DNA of 20,032 nt from the NCBI GenBank assembly GCA_938040985.1, contig CALHZD010000137.1, positions 1 to 20,032 on the forward strand, read 5' to 3'. The position numbers and the translations under genes were made by a program. This DNA is from an uncultured Propionivibrio sp. GTDB lineage: Bacteria; Pseudomonadota; Gammaproteobacteria; Burkholderiales; Rhodocyclaceae. The notes below the pieces were generated by a model. That model was not told where the DNA came from and searched no databases. It was given only the letters and a program-made list of their open reading frames with translations. Shown here one piece after another: positions 7,433 to 15,275 of this stretch. The first letter of the stretch is position 1. Every line of letters begins with the position of its first letter.

Positions 7433-10360
7433 TCAGTTCTTCTCGTTGAAGGTCGGCACGTAGAACACGCGACCATAACGGCGCCAGCTGCCGGATTCCC
7501 CGAAGCTGGAGCGGGTGCTGTAGCCCAGATACCAGCCGTCACGCATGCGGTAGAACTCGTTGACCGCCTGGGCGCCGCGCTGCGGATAGCGCAGCACATG
7601 GAAGACGACGTGCTCGCGCGTCCAGCCGTTACCCAGCCAGGGGTTGATGCTGAACAGGTAGCGGGCTGTACCGTCCGCACCACGGGCCAGGTAGCGATAC
7701 ACCGGCACGGTGTTGCGCTGCGGCTTGGCGTAGGCGTAGAAGGCCAGCTCCTGACGGGTCCATTCACCGCTCACCGACGCATCGGCGCTGTACACATAGC
7801 GCAGGTCGCCATCACCGCCGGGGGCCACGTAGCGATACACACGCACCAGGTTGGCGGCTGCCAGCGCGGCATCCCGTTCAGCCTGGGCATCGCGCAGCGT
7901 CACCTGCACGCGGGCCGAGACGGCCGAGGTGTTGCCGGCGCCATCCACCGCTTCCACCGTGTAGCTGTAGTCGCCGGGTTTCAGGTCGCGGTCGATGAGA
8001 CTCTCGGTCTGCAGCAGGTTGGGCGTGATGTCCATGCCGTCGCGACGGACGCGGTAGCCGGCCAGACCCGAGCCACCCGCATCGCTGGACTTGCCCCAGG
8101 AAAGCTGCACGGCATCGTTGCCCTGGGCCTGGGCGTGCACGCCACCCGGCACGGAAGGCGCCTCGGTGTCACGCGGTGCTTCCGGCTCCTTCTGGGCGCG
8201 GCTCGTGGGCACGTGGAAGATGTGACCGGCAAACTCCCAGCCACTGCCTGCGCTGTTGCCGGCCGTGGCGTAGTTCAGGTACCAGCCACCACGCACCTGC
8301 TTGTACTCGTCCACGCCCGTGCGGCCTTCGCCCGGCTGGTTGTAGGCATAGAAGACGATGCCTTCACGCAGCCAGCCCGCCGAGCGCAGCGAACCGTCGG
8401 TGGTGTACTTGTAGCGCGTCTTGCCGCCCGTGGTGGCCGAGTAGCGGTACACCGGCACCGTGTTGTTCTTCTGGCTGGCATAGGCCAGGAAGGCCTCACC
8501 CTGACGCCCCCACTCGCCCCCCAGGGCCGGGTCCGGGCTGTAGCGGTAGCGCAGGCTGCTGCCGTCATTGGCCGCATAGCGGTAGATGGGCACCACGTCC
8601 GGGTCGACCGTGACCTGGCCAGCCACGTTCACGCGCACCATCTTCGAGATGGAGGGCGTGCCGGCCTCGTTCAGGATGAACACCATGTAGTAGCCGGGGG
8701 GCGTGTCGTTCACGTTGGACGGCAGCTTGGCCACCAGGCGGTTGCCTTCGCGGCGGAACGACAGCTCGATGAAGCGCTGGTTCATGTTGAACGAGTGCGT
8801 GACCGAGCCGGTGGCCACCATCGTCACGCGACGGATGGTCTCGGCCTGGGCGGATTCCAGCACCATGCTGCCGCCGGGCTGCACCACCATCGGGGCCTTG
8901 TCCAGCGTGGGGCGCTGGGCCGGCGTGCCGTCGGCGTTGTACAGATAGGCCGGGTAGTAGACCTCGGCGTTGAGGTTGCTCTCCGGACCGTAGGCACCGC
9001 CACCACCGGTGAACAGCGAGCCGTCAGGCAGCAGCGTGGCGGTGGAGTGGTAGAGGCGCATGCGCTTCTGCGACGGGCCGCGCGTCCACACACCGGTCTT
9101 CGGGTTCCAGAATTCCAGGTGATAGATGGGATTGCGCGCCGTGGCCTTGTGGAAGTCGAAGTACTCGGCGCCCCCGCTGATGGCCACGGTGCCGTCCGCC
9201 AGCACGGTGCTGTTGTGCCACATGCGGGTGTTGCTCATCGTGCCGGCATCGGTCACCACGGGCTTCTCGCCGCGGATGTCGATGATGGCGGCGCGGTTGC
9301 CCAGTGCCTCGGTCAGCAGGATGCGGCCCGGCTCGAACATGACGGCCGAACCTTCCCAGTCGGACTTGTAGTTCATCGTGCCCAGGTCGGTACGGGTGCC
9401 GTTGCCGTCCAGCTTCATCCGGTACATCTGGGACTTGGAGAAGCCGAAGATGTTGCCGTCAGGGGCCACCCAGTTGCGCGGATAGTCCTCGCGCAGGTCG
9501 GAGGTGGTGATGCCGGACAGCAGGAAGTTGCTGCCGTCGTTGCGACGGATCTCGGGGTGGTCGTTGCCGCCCTTGCCGCCCTGCACGAAGACTTCGCCGT
9601 TGGGCAGCGTGGTGGCGGTGGCGTACCAGCGCTTGCGCTGCATCTTGGCCGCCGCCTCGATGGTGTTGCTGCCCGGACGGAAGATGGTCGTGTCGTTGAT
9701 GGGCTGGTTGATGCTGCGGCCGCGGGCATCGCTGTAGATGTCGCCGCCGGCAATGAACACGTCGCCCGTCAGCGGCAGCACGACCTGGGCCGAGCAGAAG
9801 ATGTCGGTCTGGGTGGTGTTGGGCAGCGTGAGGTGGGAGGCCTCGTCGCCCCCCAGCGTCGGATCCCAGACGTCGTAGTAGAACTTGGCGCCCTGCTCGC
9901 CCCGGTCGGTCGAGCCATAGGTCATCACGCGGCCATCGGGCAGCACCACGGCGTGGATGGGGATGAAGGCCCACTTCATCTGGCCACCCCAGGCACCTTC
10001 GGTGGCGGCCTTGGCGGCCACGGGCAGCGCCTTGCGGGCCACGACCGAGTCGTTCACGTCGGCCGCTTCATCGGCCACCGGGAGGGTGCCGACGTTCTGC
10101 TCGGCGCTGAAGTCGATACCCTCGTTGGGCACGGCCGGCCGGGCATCCTGGGGGCCGTCGACCTCCAGCGAGGCATGCGCCTGCGAACCGGCCAGACCGC
10201 GGCCGGCATCAATCGCACCACCGGACGAGGCGGAAGCACCCGCATCGCCGCCACCTCCGCCGCAGGAGGCCAGGGTCAGCAACGCAGTCACGGAAGCAAT
10301 GGCCAGCGCCTTGCGGCGCAGGTGGTCGGGCACGGCAACGGACGGGAAGGAGCGGATCAC
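7433..10360 (-). CDS. Glyoxal/galactose-oxidase-like copper radical oxidase lipoprotein with FN3 and duplicated YRY-repeat module
   Basis: This is a predicted exported lipoprotein of 975 residues. The start is GTG (10358-10360), with AGGAAA a few bases upstream. The signal peptide ends in the lipobox LASC, with Cys33 followed by a Gly run. Residues about 120-480 form the kelch-type propeller of the glyoxal oxidase family and 485-580 the DUF1929-like E-set domain. The copper site and radical residues of galactose oxidase have clear counterparts: Cys189 (DIFCSAQ) and Tyr246 (KRWYATAT) for the thioether pair, Tyr437-His438 (RLYHSTATLLPDG), and His522 (THSFNMNQRF). The expected reaction is oxidation of an aldehyde or primary alcohol by O2, making H2O2; the substrate is unknown. 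Residues about 590-718 and 839-970 are two copies of a module with three VYRY-like subrepeats each, resembling the DUF5648 type. A fibronectin III domain (about 731-823) separates them. The long C-terminal extension is unusual for the family and suggests carbohydrate or surface binding. Confidence 0.88.
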   Translation of the reverse strand: MIRSFPSVAVPDHLRRKALAIASVTALLTLASCGGGGGDAGASASSGGAIDAGRGLAGSQAHASLEVDGPQDARPAVPNEGIDFSAEQNVGTLPVADEAADVNDSVVARKALPVAAKAATEGAWGGQMKWAFIPIHAVVLPDGRVMTYGSTDRGEQGAKFYYDVWDPTLGGDEASHLTLPNTTQTDIFCSAQVVLPLTGDVFIAGGDIYSDARGRSINQPINDTTIFRPGSNTIEAAAKMQRKRWYATATTLPNGEVFVQGGKGGNDHPEIRRNDGSNFLLSGITTSDLREDYPRNWVAPDGNIFGFSKSQMYRMKLDGNGTRTDLGTMNYKSDWEGSAVMFEPGRILLTEALGNRAAIIDIRGEKPVVTDAGTMSNTRMWHNSTVLADGTVAISGGAEYFDFHKATARNPIYHLEFWNPKTGVWTRGPSQKRMRLYHSTATLLPDGSLFTGGGGAYGPESNLNAEVYYPAYLYNADGTPAQRPTLDKAPMVVQPGGSMVLESAQAETIRRVTMVATGSVTHSFNMNQRFIELSFRREGNRLVAKLPSNVNDTPPGYYMVFILNEAGTPSISKMVRVNVAGQVTVDPDVVPIYRYAANDGSSLRYRYSPDPALGGEWGRQGEAFLAYASQKNNTVPVYRYSATTGGKTRYKYTTDGSLRSAGWLREGIVFYAYNQPGEGRTGVDEYKQVRGGWYLNYATAGNSAGSGWEFAGHIFHVPTSRAQKEPEAPRDTEAPSVPGGVHAQAQGNDAVQLSWGKSSDAGGSGLAGYRVRRDGMDITPNLLQTESLIDRDLKPGDYSYTVEAVDGAGNTSAVSARVQVTLRDAQAERDAALAAANLVRVYRYVAPGGDGDLRYVYSADASVSGEWTRQELAFYAYAKPQRNTVPVYRYLARGADGTARYLFSINPWLGNGWTREHVVFHVLRYPQRGAQAVNEFYRMRDGWYLGYSTRSSFGESGSWRRYGRVFYVPTFNEKN

Positions 10361-10477
10361 GACGGTTTCCTGTGGGTTGAAGGGGCCGGCAAGCAGCCCG
10401 TATCGGAAACCCGCATCCTAGGGGATGGCCCCGATTCACGCCGTGCGATGCTTCACACTGTGCCTCTGTCTACCGTT

Positions 10478-10516
10478 CTGGGCGGTCGCATGCGTACGAT
10501 GACCCAGGTTTTTTTT
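10478..10516 (+). terminator. Terminator-like hairpin with T8 run upstream of nqrA
   Basis: CTGGG (10478-10482) can pair with CCCAG (10503-10507). An alternative fold pairs GGTC (10484-10487) with GACC (10501-10504). Eight T residues (10509-10516) follow, the form of an intrinsic terminator on the plus strand. No plus-strand gene lies between it and the divergent oxidase gene, so it would only act on a leader or on read-through from an unseen promoter. Confidence 0.4.
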
Positions 10517-10555
10517 AGAATGTTTGACAGAGTCGGGGTTCTTATACCGTTCGGG

Positions 10556-10585
10556 ACCGACAGACGGTCGGTTTGTTCGTAGAAT
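10556..10585 (+). promoter_or_regulatory. Candidate nqr operon promoter overlapping an inverted repeat
   Basis: CCGACA (10557-10562) and TAGAAT (10580-10585) are 17 bp apart; the -10 matches the consensus at five of six positions. The -35 overlaps an inverted repeat, ACCGAC (10556-10561) and GTCGGT (10567-10572), which could be an operator. A perfect TTGACA at 10524-10529 has only a poorly spaced TATACC (10543-10548) after it. The nqrA start codon is 46 bases downstream of the -10. Confidence 0.5.
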
Positions 10586-10630
10586 CCGGGCTGACGACTG
10601 AATACTTAACACAGCAACCATAGGAACGAG

Positions 10631-11980
10631 ATGGTCAGAATCAAGCGTGGCCTGGACATCCCCATCACGGGTGCACCCGAGCAGCGGATCGAGACTGCCC
10701 GCGCGGTGCACCACGTGGCGGTGATCGGTTTCGACTATCACGGCCTGAAGCCGACAATGGCGGTGCAGGTGGGGGACCGGGTACAGAAGGGCCAGCCGCT
10801 CTTCTCCGACAAGAAGAACCCCGGCGTGCAGGTCACGGCACCGGCCAGCGGCACGATCAGCGCCATCAACCGCGGCGAGCGGCGGGTGCTGCAGTCGGTC
10901 GTGATCGAGGTGGGCGACGAATCGGCGCCGGACGCCGCCCTGCGCTTTGCCCACTGTAGCCCCGACAAGCTGGCGTCGCTGTCCGGCGAGGCCGTGCGCG
11001 AGAACCTGCAGCGCTCGGGTCTCTGGACGGCACTGCGCACGCGGCCGTTCAGCAAGATCCCGGCCGTGGATGCCACGCCGGCCCACATCTTCGTCACCGC
11101 CATCGACACGCATCCGCTGGCGGCCAATCCCGTCCCGATCATCGCCGAACGGGCCGACGACTTCCGCAACGGGCTGGCCGTGCTCACGCGGCTGGCACCG
11201 GTGTTCCTGTGCCGGGCGCCCGGCTCTGCCCTGCCCGGCGAAGACGTGAAGGGCGTGACGACCGAGACCTTCGAGGGGCCTCACCCGGCAGGTCTGGCCG
11301 GCACGCACATCCATTTCCTGTATCCGGTCGATGCCACGCGCACCGTCTGGACCATCAACTATCAGGACGTCATCGCCATCGGCCACCTGTTCACCACGGG
11401 TGAACTGGACACCGGACGGGTGATCGCCCTGGGCGGCCCGGTGGTGAAGAAGCCGCGGCTGCTGCGCACCCGGCTGGGCGCCAGCCTGGATGAACTGGTG
11501 GCCAACGAGCTGGAGCCGGGCGAGAACCGTGTCGTCTCCGGCTCGCTGCTGGGCGGTCGCACGGCGCGCGGCGCGTGTGCCTTCCTGGGTCGCTACGACC
11601 TGCAGGTGAGCTGTCTGCGTGAAGGCACCGACCGGCAGATGCTCCACTTCCTGCGGCCGGGCTTCGACAAGCATTCGGTCAGCGGCGCCTTCGTCTGGAA
11701 GCTGTTCGGCCGCAAGCCGCTGGCCATGACCACCACCACCAACGGCAGCCCCCGGGCCATGGTGCCCACCGGCACCTACGAGGCGGTGATGCCGCTGGAC
11801 ATCCTGCCCACGCAGCTGCTGCGCTCGCTCATCGTGGGCGACACCGAGATGGCCCAGAAGCTGGGGTGCCTGGAGCTGGACGAGGAAGACCTCGCGCTCT
11901 GCACCTACGCCTGCGCCGGCAAGTACGAGTATGGCCCGATTCTGCGGGACAACCTCACCCGCATCGAGAAGGAGGGCTGA
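10631..11980 (+). CDS. nqrA: Na+-translocating NADH:quinone reductase subunit A
   Basis: NqrA is the cytoplasmic-side subunit of the Na+-pumping NADH:ubiquinone oxidoreductase and is linked to quinone binding. The product has 449 residues, the usual size (446 in Vibrio). It opens MVRIKRGLDIPITG and carries the lipoyl/barrel-like hinge GLKPTMAVQVGDRVQKGQPL, then VTAPASGTISAINRGERRVL, both hallmarks of NqrA. The C-terminal part includes GTYEAVMPLDILPTQLLRSL and the cysteine-containing ending LALCTYACAGKYEYGPILR. AGGAACG precedes the ATG. It is the first gene of the nqr cluster; nqrB starts 3 bases after its stop. All 16 lysines use AAG and GC-ending codons dominate, matching the genes to its left and unlike nqrC onward. 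Confidence 0.97.
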   Translation: MVRIKRGLDIPITGAPEQRIETARAVHHVAVIGFDYHGLKPTMAVQVGDRVQKGQPLFSDKKNPGVQVTAPASGTISAINRGERRVLQSVVIEVGDESAPDAALRFAHCSPDKLASLSGEAVRENLQRSGLWTALRTRPFSKIPAVDATPAHIFVTAIDTHPLAANPVPIIAERADDFRNGLAVLTRLAPVFLCRAPGSALPGEDVKGVTTETFEGPHPAGLAGTHIHFLYPVDATRTVWTINYQDVIAIGHLFTTGELDTGRVIALGGPVVKKPRLLRTRLGASLDELVANELEPGENRVVSGSLLGGRTARGACAFLGRYDLQVSCLREGTDRQMLHFLRPGFDKHSVSGAFVWKLFGRKPLAMTTTTNGSPRAMVPTGTYEAVMPLDILPTQLLRSLIVGDTEMAQKLGCLELDEEDLALCTYACAGKYEYGPILRDNLTRIEKEG

Positions 11981-11983
11981 CCC

Positions 11984-13195
11984 ATGGGACTGAGAGCATT
12001 GCTTGACCGGATCGAGCCGCTGGTTCACAAGGGCAGCCGATTCGAGAAGCTGTATCCGCTGTACGAGGCCGCCGACACCTTCCTGTACCGGCCGCGGCTG
12101 CTCACCCGCACCACGGCGCACGTCCGCGACAGCCTCGACCTGAAGCGGATCATGATCCTGGTGTGGCTGTGCACCTTCCCGGCCATGTTCTTCGGCATGT
12201 GGAACGTGGGCCATCAGGCCAACCTGGTCTTTGCCCAGCAGCCCGAGCTGCTGGCCGCGCAGACCGGCTGGCACATCGAGATCGTGCGCATGCTGGCGGG
12301 CTTCGACCCGAACAGCCTCTACGACAACTTCGTCCAGGGGGCGGTGTACTTCCTGCCCATCTATGCCGTGACCTTCGCGGTCGGCGGGTTCTGGGAGGGA
12401 CTCTTTGCCACCATCCGCCGCCACGAGATCAACGAGGGCTTCTTCGTCACCTCGGTGCTGTTCTCGCTGACGCTGCCCCCCACCATCCCGCTGTGGCAGG
12501 TGGCGCTGGGCATCAGCTTCGGCGTAGTGCTGGGCAAGGAAGTCTTTGGCGGCACCGGAAAAAATTTCATCAATCCGGCGCTCGCCGGCCGCGCTTTCCT
12601 GTTTTTCGCCTATCCGGCGGCCATGTCAGGCGATGTCGTCTGGAATGTGGTCGATGGCTACGCCGGCGCCACGGCGCTTAGCCGGGCTGCCGGCGGCGGC
12701 GTTGCGGCATTAACGCAGGGCGGGCTGAGCTGGACGGATGCTTTCTTCGGTTTCATACCGGGGGCGATGGGCGAAACCAGCACGCTGGCCATCCTGATTG
12801 GCGGCGGCATGCTGCTCATCATGCGCATTGCCTCCTGGCGCATCGTGGCCGGCGTCATGATCGGCATGGTTGCGTTCAGCACCTTGCTCAACACTGTCGG
12901 TTCCGCCACCAACCCGTTGTTCGCGCTGCCCTGGTACTGGCATCTCGTGCTTGGCGGTTACGCTTTCGGCATGATGTTCATGGCGACCGACCCGGTTTCC
13001 GCCGCCATGACGAATACCGGCAAATGTATTTTCGGCATGTTGATCGGCGTCATGGTGGTGATGATCCGGGTAATCAACCCCGCCTTCCCCGAAGGCATGA
13101 TGCTCGCCATTCTCTTTGGCAACCTGTTTGCCCCGCTGATCGACTACTTCGTCATTCAGGCAAACATCAAACGGAGGGCTGCTCGCCGTGTCTGA
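11984..13195 (+). CDS. nqrB: Na+-translocating NADH:quinone reductase subunit B (composition changes mid-gene)
   Basis: NqrB is the large membrane subunit that carries covalent FMN and riboflavin and forms much of the Na+ path. The 403 residues are of normal length and in one continuous frame. The flavinylation site reads VDGYAGATALS with Thr230 as the FMN-accepting residue; the first position of the (S)GAT motif is Ala here. The conserved block VVLGKEVFGGTGKNF (181-195) contains the place where base composition changes. Lysines 16, 22, 54 and 184 are AAG, whereas 193, 347 and 396 are AAA. GTA, TTA, TCA, CTT and GGA codons also appear only after about codon 181. The C-terminus keeps MATDPVSAAMTNTGK and NPAFPEGMMLAILFGN. 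The gene overlaps nqrC by 8 bp. The protein looks functional across the mosaic. Confidence 0.96.
   Translation: MGLRALLDRIEPLVHKGSRFEKLYPLYEAADTFLYRPRLLTRTTAHVRDSLDLKRIMILVWLCTFPAMFFGMWNVGHQANLVFAQQPELLAAQTGWHIEIVRMLAGFDPNSLYDNFVQGAVYFLPIYAVTFAVGGFWEGLFATIRRHEINEGFFVTSVLFSLTLPPTIPLWQVALGISFGVVLGKEVFGGTGKNFINPALAGRAFLFFAYPAAMSGDVVWNVVDGYAGATALSRAAGGGVAALTQGGLSWTDAFFGFIPGAMGETSTLAILIGGGMLLIMRIASWRIVAGVMIGMVAFSTLLNTVGSATNPLFALPWYWHLVLGGYAFGMMFMATDPVSAAMTNTGKCIFGMLIGVMVVMIRVINPAFPEGMMLAILFGNLFAPLIDYFVIQANIKRRAARRV
12524..12560. other. Composition junction inside nqrB
   Basis: Left of this interval codons are almost all GC-ending. The first departures are GTA at 12524-12526 and GGA-AAA-AAT at 12557-12565, and the mixed style then continues to the right edge of the window. 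The interval encodes VLGKEVFGGTG, a conserved NqrB stretch where two homologous genes could share sequence. It marks either a recombination breakpoint or an assembly join; the base sequence alone cannot tell. Confidence 0.65.
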
Positions 13196-13976
13196 TCAGA
13201 AGGAATCCGTCGGCCGCACCCTGCGTGTGGCGTTTATGGTCTGTCTGGCGTGTTCGGTGGTCGTCGCAGGCGCCGCCGTCGGACTGAAGCCGGAGCAGAT
13301 CGCCAACCGGCAACTCGACAAACAGCGCAATATTCTAGTCATTGCCGGCCTGGCCAAGGCCAATGCGCCGGCCGCCGAGGTAAAGCGCATTTACAACGAA
13401 AAGATCAAGGCGCGTGTCGTCGATTTGAATACCGGGCGTTACGACGATACGCAGGACGCCGCCAGTTTCGACCCGCTCAAGGCGGCACAGAATCCGGCAG
13501 CATCGAAAGCGCTGACCAGCGGCGAGGATATCGCCTCGATCAAGCGCCGTGAAAACCAGACGGTGGTCTATCTCGTCGAGGGCGACAAGGGGCTGGAGAC
13601 CCTCATTCTGCCTGTGCGCGGCTACGGCCTGTGGTCAACGTTGCACGGTTTTATGGCGCTCAAGAAAGACCTGAAAACCATCGCCGGTTTTGGCTTCTAT
13701 CAGCACGCCGAAACCCCCGGCCTGGGCGGAGAGGTCGATAACCCGCGCTGGAAAGCGCTGTGGCCGGGCAAAGAAGCTTTTGACGATGCGGGCAAATTCG
13801 ACATTGCCGTGATCAAAGGCAGCGTCGATCCCCACAGCGCACGCGCCGTACATCAGGTGGACGGTCTGGCCGGCGCCACACTGACCAGCAACGGCGTCAA
13901 CCACTTGCTGGGCTTCTGGCTGGGGCCGCAGGGCTTCGGGCCTTATCTGGCTCAACTGCGCGCGGAAGGAAACTAA
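13188..13976 (+). CDS. nqrC: Na+-translocating NADH:quinone reductase subunit C
   Basis: NqrC has one N-terminal membrane anchor and a periplasmic FMN-binding domain that carries a covalent flavin in the electron path from NqrF to NqrB. The product has 262 residues, as expected. An anchor helix lies at about 12-32. The FMN domain contains LPVRGYGLWSTLHGFMAL and YQHAETPGLGGEVDNP. The flavin attachment site reads VDGLAGATLTSNGV, with Thr231 as acceptor and again AGAT where SGAT is common. The start is GTG, placed by GGAGGG at 13172-13177, and overlaps the end of nqrB by 8 bp, implying translational coupling. Codon use is the mixed, lower-GC style of the right part of the window. Confidence 0.96.
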   Translation: MSDQKESVGRTLRVAFMVCLACSVVVAGAAVGLKPEQIANRQLDKQRNILVIAGLAKANAPAAEVKRIYNEKIKARVVDLNTGRYDDTQDAASFDPLKAAQNPAASKALTSGEDIASIKRRENQTVVYLVEGDKGLETLILPVRGYGLWSTLHGFMALKKDLKTIAGFGFYQHAETPGLGGEVDNPRWKALWPGKEAFDDAGKFDIAVIKGSVDPHSARAVHQVDGLAGATLTSNGVNHLLGFWLGPQGFGPYLAQLRAEGN

Positions 13977-13978
13977 TC

Positions 13979-14647
13979 ATGGCACAACCCACCATCAAGG
14001 AAGTCTTGCTCGACCCCATCGTCAAAAATAATCCGATCGGTCTACAGATTCTCGGCATTTGCTCGGCGCTGGCCGTCACCTCCAATCTCAAGACCGCCCT
14101 GGTTATGTCGATTGCGCTGACGCTGGTCACCGGCTTCTCCAGCCTGTTCATCTCGATGATCCGCAGCCAGATTCCCAGTTCCATCCGCATGATCGTGCAG
14201 ATGGTCATCATCGCCTCGCTGGTCATCGTCGTCGACCAGATCCTGAAAGCCTATGCGTTCACACTGTCCAAACAGCTGTCGGTATTCGTCGGCCTGATTA
14301 TCACCAACTGCATTGTCATGGGGCGCGCCGAAGCCTTCGCTATGGCCAATCCGCCGGCGCTGTCATTCTGGGACGGTATCGGCAATGGCCTAGGCTACAG
14401 CGCCATGCTGATGCTGCTCGGCGTCATCCGCGAACTGTTCGGCGCCGGCAAGCTATTCGGCGTCACGATCCTGCCCGTTGTCAATGACGGCGGCTGGTAC
14501 GTGCCCAACGGTCTGCTCTTGCTGCCACCCTCGGCATTTTTCCTCATCGGCCTGATCATCTGGGCCTTGCGCACCTGGAAAAAAGACCAGGCGGAAGCGC
14601 CGGCATGGACACTGGCGCCGCAGGTCAGCGACCGGGAGGGCGCCTGA
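13979..14647 (+). CDS. nqrD: Na+-translocating NADH:quinone reductase subunit D
   Basis: NqrD is a six-helix membrane subunit (222 residues). It pairs with NqrE around an iron centre held by cysteines of both proteins in the membrane. The ligand cysteines are in place: Cys28 in GLQILGICSALAV and Cys111 in TNCIVMGRAEAFAM. The start ATG follows the nqrC stop by two bases, and the stop is one base before nqrE. The product has normal family length, with no sign of damage. NqrD is homologous to RnfE, but the neighbouring NqrA and NqrB show that this is the Nqr complex and not Rnf. Confidence 0.96.
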   Translation: MAQPTIKEVLLDPIVKNNPIGLQILGICSALAVTSNLKTALVMSIALTLVTGFSSLFISMIRSQIPSSIRMIVQMVIIASLVIVVDQILKAYAFTLSKQLSVFVGLIITNCIVMGRAEAFAMANPPALSFWDGIGNGLGYSAMLMLLGVIRELFGAGKLFGVTILPVVNDGGWYVPNGLLLLPPSAFFLIGLIIWALRTWKKDQAEAPAWTLAPQVSDREGA

Positions 14648-14648
14648 A

Positions 14649-15257
14649 ATGGAACATTATCTGAGCCTGTTTTTCCGCGCCGTGTTCATCGAGAACATGG
14701 CGCTTGCCTTCTTCCTGGGCATGTGCACCTTCATCGCCATTTCCAAGAAGATTCAAACGGCCATCGGCCTGGGCATCGCCGTCATCGTCGTGCAGGCCAT
14801 TACGGTACCGGCCAACAACCTGCTGTTTCGCTTCTTGCTCAAAGACGGCGCGCTGGCCTGGGCCGGGCTGCCGGATGTCGACCTGAGTTTCCTGGGGCTG
14901 CTCTCCTACATCGGCGTGATCGCCGCCATCGTGCAAATTCTGGAAATGACGCTGGATAAATACGTGCCCAGCCTCTACAACGCGCTGGGCGTATTCCTGC
15001 CGCTGATTACGGTGAACTGCGCCATCATGGGCGGTACGCTGTTCATGGTCGAACGCGATTACAACCTGGCTGAAAGCGCCGTCTATGGCCTCGGTTCCGG
15101 CCTGTCCTGGGCGTTGGCCATCGTCGCGCTGGCGGGAATCCGCGAAAAGCTCAAATACAGCGACGTGCCCGCCGGCCTGCAGGGATTGGGCATCACCTTC
15201 ATCACCATCGGTCTGATGGCGCTGGGTTTCATGTCGTTTTCCGGCGTGCAGCTGTAA
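14649..15257 (+). CDS. nqrE: Na+-translocating NADH:quinone reductase subunit E
   Basis: NqrE is the inverted-topology partner of NqrD, a membrane subunit of 202 residues (198 in Vibrio). The two cysteines that complete the membrane iron site are Cys26 in FFLGMCTFIAISKK and Cys124 in TVNCAIMGGTLFMVERDYN, both conserved family landmarks. The ATG is one base past the nqrD stop, so translation is probably coupled. Six hydrophobic segments are evident. It is homologous to RnfA; the operon context identifies it as NqrE. Nothing in it suggests truncation or frame damage. Confidence 0.96.
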   Translation: MEHYLSLFFRAVFIENMALAFFLGMCTFIAISKKIQTAIGLGIAVIVVQAITVPANNLLFRFLLKDGALAWAGLPDVDLSFLGLLSYIGVIAAIVQILEMTLDKYVPSLYNALGVFLPLITVNCAIMGGTLFMVERDYNLAESAVYGLGSGLSWALAIVALAGIREKLKYSDVPAGLQGLGITFITIGLMALGFMSFSGVQL

Positions 15258-15275
15258 CGAGAAAGGCAAAGCGAG

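Noticed and set aside
7202..10582. Very long plus-strand open frame (1126 codons) opposite the oxidase gene
   Set aside because: It is the antisense of a protein with clear family motifs and an ordered active site. The translated product is rich in His, Gly, Val and Arg with no recognisable domain, as expected for the complementary frame of GC-rich codons.
10436..12424. Minus-strand open frame (662 codons) opposite nqrA/nqrB
   Set aside because: It is a shadow of nqrA and nqrB codons, has no domain, and crosses the nqr promoter region.
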